Assembly (NCBI GenBank): GCA_016287975.1
Contig: JAEEXV010000091.1
Location: 1-8,104, forward strand
DNA: 8,104 nt
Source: Lentisphaeria bacterium
Lineage (GTDB): Bacteria; Verrucomicrobiota; Lentisphaeria; Oligosphaerales; Oligosphaeraceae
Direction: 5' to 3'
Shown piece by piece: positions 6,674-8,104 of the stretch. The position numbers and the translations under genes are program-made. The first letter of the stretch is position 1. Each line of letters begins with the position of its first letter. The notes below the pieces were generated by a model that saw only the letters and a list, made by a program, of their open reading frames with translations, searched no databases and was not told where the DNA came from.

Positions 6674-7183
6674 TCACTCCGACGCCCGCGTCCACAGGCA
6701 CTCGACCACCTGGTAGTTCTCCAGCGACTCGAATGCGACGGCCTCGATCCGCTCGATCGAGAAGCCCTCGCACGACAATTCCAGCATCGCCGACAGCGCC
6801 GCCGCGTCCGTGTGGTAACTGACCTTCAGCGCATCCGCCCCCCCTGCCTCCGCGCCGCCCTTGTCCCGATACACGACCCGATAGGCGTTCTCGCCCCGCG
6901 ACGCATCCAGCGCGCGCACTGGCGGCGGCACCGCCGCCGCCCGCTCCGCCTTCGCAGGCGCTCGGCGGCCTCCCGCCGCAGGCAAGGCCACCCCGACGGG
7001 CTTCCACGCCTTGTTTCGGCTGGTGCGCCCGTTCGAAGGCAGTTCCACCCCTGGATGCGGGAACGGATAGGCGCAACCGCCGAGCAACTCGGTGATCGCC
7101 GCCTCGCACTCCGCAATCCGCAGGAACTCGCCTTCCCGACGCGCCAGGAGGTCGATGATTCGGATTTCCTCCGAAACACGCAT
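6674..7183 (-). CDS. Hypothetical protein, helical N-terminus and small C-terminal alpha/beta domain
   Basis: 169 residues, not assigned to a family. Residues 1-36 are predicted helical (EEIRIIDLLARREGEFLRIA...). FPHPG follows at 41-45, then a basic, Pro/Ala-rich linker (~50-92), and then a compact-looking C-terminal domain (~97-169) with beta-like (YRVVYRD, ALKVSYH, YQVVECLW) and helical (DAAALSAMLELSCEGFS) segments. There is no signal peptide or membrane segment, so it is probably cytoplasmic. The N-terminal part resembles that of the protein encoded just upstream (37-70 of that protein). The gene is 25 nt downstream of that gene and 8 nt upstream of tsaD, which supports a real gene in one transcript. 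No good Shine-Dalgarno precedes the ATG at 7183. Confidence 0.75.
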   Translation of the reverse strand: MRVSEEIRIIDLLARREGEFLRIAECEAAITELLGGCAYPFPHPGVELPSNGRTSRNKAWKPVGVALPAAGGRRAPAKAERAAAVPPPVRALDASRGENAYRVVYRDKGGAEAGGADALKVSYHTDAAALSAMLELSCEGFSIERIEAVAFESLENYQVVECLWTRASE

Positions 7184-7208
7184 ACGACTACTGCATCCGA
7201 CGCCTCAC

Positions 7209-7595
7209 TTAGTTCTGGGACGCGCCCTTGTTCGACGCCGCGCCCTTCTTCGACGCGCCTTCCGCGACATGAGGCGCGGGGGCGGGCGCGGGCGATGGCG
7301 CGGGAGCGGGGGCGGGGGCGGGCACAGGGGCGGACTTCGGCGCAGGAGTCTCCGCCGCATAGGCCGCCACAGGCACTGGCGGCGCGGGGAAGACGAAGGC
7401 GCCTGGCTCGCCCATCACCTCGTCCACCTGCCGCTCCAACGCCGCAATGCGCTCATACGCCGCCGCGCGTTCCGCGAGCAGCGCATCGACCTTGCGGCGG
7501 GCCTCCAGGGCCGCCTGGATCGTCGCCGCATCCGCCCGCATCACGATCTCGACCATCGTCAACGGGGCTTTGACTACTGGTTTCTTGTTCACCAT
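7209..7595 (-). CDS. Hypothetical coiled-coil protein with Pro/Ala-rich tail
   Basis: 128 residues. Residues ~14-62 form a strongly helical, heptad-like, charged segment (IQAALEARRKVDALLAERAA and on), followed by FVFPAPP (67-73). The Pro/Ala tail at ~82-110 has alternating AP repeats like those of periplasm-spanning or flexible linkers, and the C-terminus is basic and Gly/Ser/Asn-rich (GASKKGAASNKGASQN). No signal peptide or membrane segment is seen. An AGGAAG 8 nt before the ATG supports the start. It is the first gene of the tightly spaced group leading to tsaD. Function unknown; it could be a structural or scaffold protein. Confidence 0.75.
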   Translation of the reverse strand: MVNKKPVVKAPLTMVEIVMRADAATIQAALEARRKVDALLAERAAAYERIAALERQVDEVMGEPGAFVFPAPPVPVAAYAAETPAPKSAPVPAPAPAPAPSPAPAPAPHVAEGASKKGAASNKGASQN

Positions 7596-7603
7596 CGTGC
7601 TTT

Positions 7604-7609
7604 CTTCCT
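7604..7609 (-). promoter_or_regulatory. Ribosome binding site of the coiled-coil gene
   Basis: AGGAAG on the minus strand, 8 nt before the ATG at 7595. The AT-richer stretch 7610-7669 just upstream is the likely place for a promoter, but I cannot identify convincing -35/-10 boxes. Confidence 0.6.
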
Positions 7610-7669
7610 GTTGGGTTGTTGGATTCCGACTATCACACCTAACTCAAAAATCGCTCCCCCCGTAAAATT

Positions 7670-7790
7670 GTCCCAGCCGTTCCAGCCGTCCCGTGGCGGG
7701 CCGTTCCCGGCCCGCGTCCCAGCCGTCCCAGCCGTCCCAGCCGTCCCAGCCGTCCCAGCCGTCCCAGCCGTCCCAGCCGTCCCAGCCGTC
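7670..7790. repeat. 9-bp tandem repeat array with embedded hairpin
   Basis: Eight perfect tandem copies of GTCCCAGCC run from 7716 to 7787, with a partial unit to 7790. Two further units (one perfect, one with a single change) lie at 7670-7687, separated by the hairpin at 7696-7715. The array fills the gap between the stop of the helical-repeat gene (7791) and the AT-richer leader of the next gene. All three minus-strand frames stay open through it (GWD, LGR and AGT repeats), as expected for any stop-free 9-bp unit, so it is not evidence of coding. Copy number is likely to vary between strains. Confidence 0.93.
7696..7715. other. GC-rich hairpin inside the tandem array
   Basis: GCGGGCC (7696-7702) pairs with GGCCCGC (7709-7715) across a 6-nt loop. 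No T-run follows on the minus strand, so it is not a standard intrinsic terminator for the upstream gene, although it might stall or stabilise RNA. It contains one of the rare CCGG sites (7707-7710). Confidence 0.6.
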
Positions 7791-8104
7791 CTATGCCGCC
7801 AGCGCGCGCACGCTCGGCAGCGGGCATGCCGCCAGCCGCGCCTTCGCCTCGGCGGAGACCCCCGCGCAGTCGATGCGGCGCAGCGCCAGATGCGGCAGCA
7901 CATCCTCGCTCGCGCGCACAATCAGCGCCGAAAGCAGTTCCGCGTCCGTCTGCGCCAGCGGATTAGCCAGGAGCAGTTTCAGCACGTGCCCGTCCGCCGT
8001 CGCCGCCAATTGGCGCCGCGTCTCTCCGAGCGCCGCGCCAGGATTCAGCGCCAGCGCCTCCTGCAACCCAGCGTCCCCCGTCGCCGCCAGCACCAGCCCC
8101 ACCG
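7791..8104 (-). CDS. C-terminal part of a helical-repeat-like protein, 5' partial
   Basis: About 104 codons are visible, ending in TAG at 7793-7791. The frame is open at the right edge, so the GTG at 8102 is probably an internal Val. The protein is Ala/Leu-rich and appears all-helical, with short units such as LKLLLANPLAQTDAELLSAL and VLPHLALRRIDCAGVSAEAK. These resemble HEAT or leucine-rich-variant repeats, where a helix pair with an N-P turn recurs about every 24 residues. This is a resemblance only, and no family could be named. It lies upstream of the tsaD-containing group, separated by the tandem repeat. Confidence 0.6.
   Translation of the reverse strand, partial: VGLVLAATGDAGLQEALALNPGAALGETRRQLAATADGHVLKLLLANPLAQTDAELLSALIVRASEDVLPHLALRRIDCAGVSAEAKARLAACPLPSVRALAA

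Noticed and set aside
6666..7109. N-terminal extension of tsaD by about 148 codons
   Set aside because: TsaD begins canonically at MLVLGIESSCDET. The upstream in-frame extension is the wrong frame of the 169-aa gene.
7670..7790. CRISPR array
   Set aside because: The units are contiguous 9-bp repeats without unique spacers and there are no cas genes in view.
7589..7921. Minus-strand frame with repeated GTA residues through the tandem array
   Set aside because: All three frames are open through the 9-bp array, and this one overlaps the helical-repeat gene out of frame.

Overview
The window is GC-rich bacterial DNA. One module of much lower GC sits inside it. The taxon cannot be fixed from sequence alone. 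A large multi-domain sugar-active secreted-type protein with a C-terminal beta-sandwich of a kind I associate with Planctomycetota/Verrucomicrobiota/Lentisphaerota glycosidases makes a PVC-superphylum bacterium the best guess. This is an inference with low to moderate confidence.

Layout: (1) Positions 3-3035 (+) hold the 3' part of a large carbohydrate-active-type gene. Its reading frame is open to the left edge, so the true start lies outside the window. (2) Positions 3010-3105 and 4306-4401 are a perfect 96-bp direct repeat. They bracket a 1.2-kb segment of lower GC and different codon use, which carries one complete minus-strand gene for a uracil-DNA-glycosylase-fold-like protein (3281-4036). 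(3) Positions 4341-8104 are a minus-strand gene train. In transcription order it is the C-terminal part of a helical-repeat-like protein (8104-7791), a coiled-coil plus Pro/Ala-rich small protein (7595-7209), a 169-aa hypothetical protein (7183-6674), tsaD for tRNA t6A modification (6665-5571), and a hybrid kinase-like protein with a degenerate kinase core and an intact receiver domain (5531-4341). The last four genes are separated by 8-39 nt and look like one operon. A 9-bp tandem repeat with an embedded hairpin fills most of the gap before that group.

The 96-bp repeat spans the junction of the two convergent genes: the last codons of the sugar-active gene, a 9-bp gap, and the last 19 codons plus stop of the receiver gene. 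Removing one copy with the insert would restore a simple convergent gene pair. The insertion therefore broke neither gene, as expected for an integrating cassette or a duplication-associated insertion event.

Two composition signals cover the whole window. The tetranucleotide CCGG is nearly absent (about five by eye) although the DNA is very GC-rich, and CTGG/CCAG appear where CCGG would be expected. The plus strand is also C-rich whichever strand is coding, so plus-strand genes use C-ending codons and minus-strand genes use more G-ending codons.

The most unusual items are the repeat-flanked UDG-like cassette, the CCGG depletion, the pseudokinase-receiver protein, and the shared N-terminal module in two adjacent uncharacterised genes.
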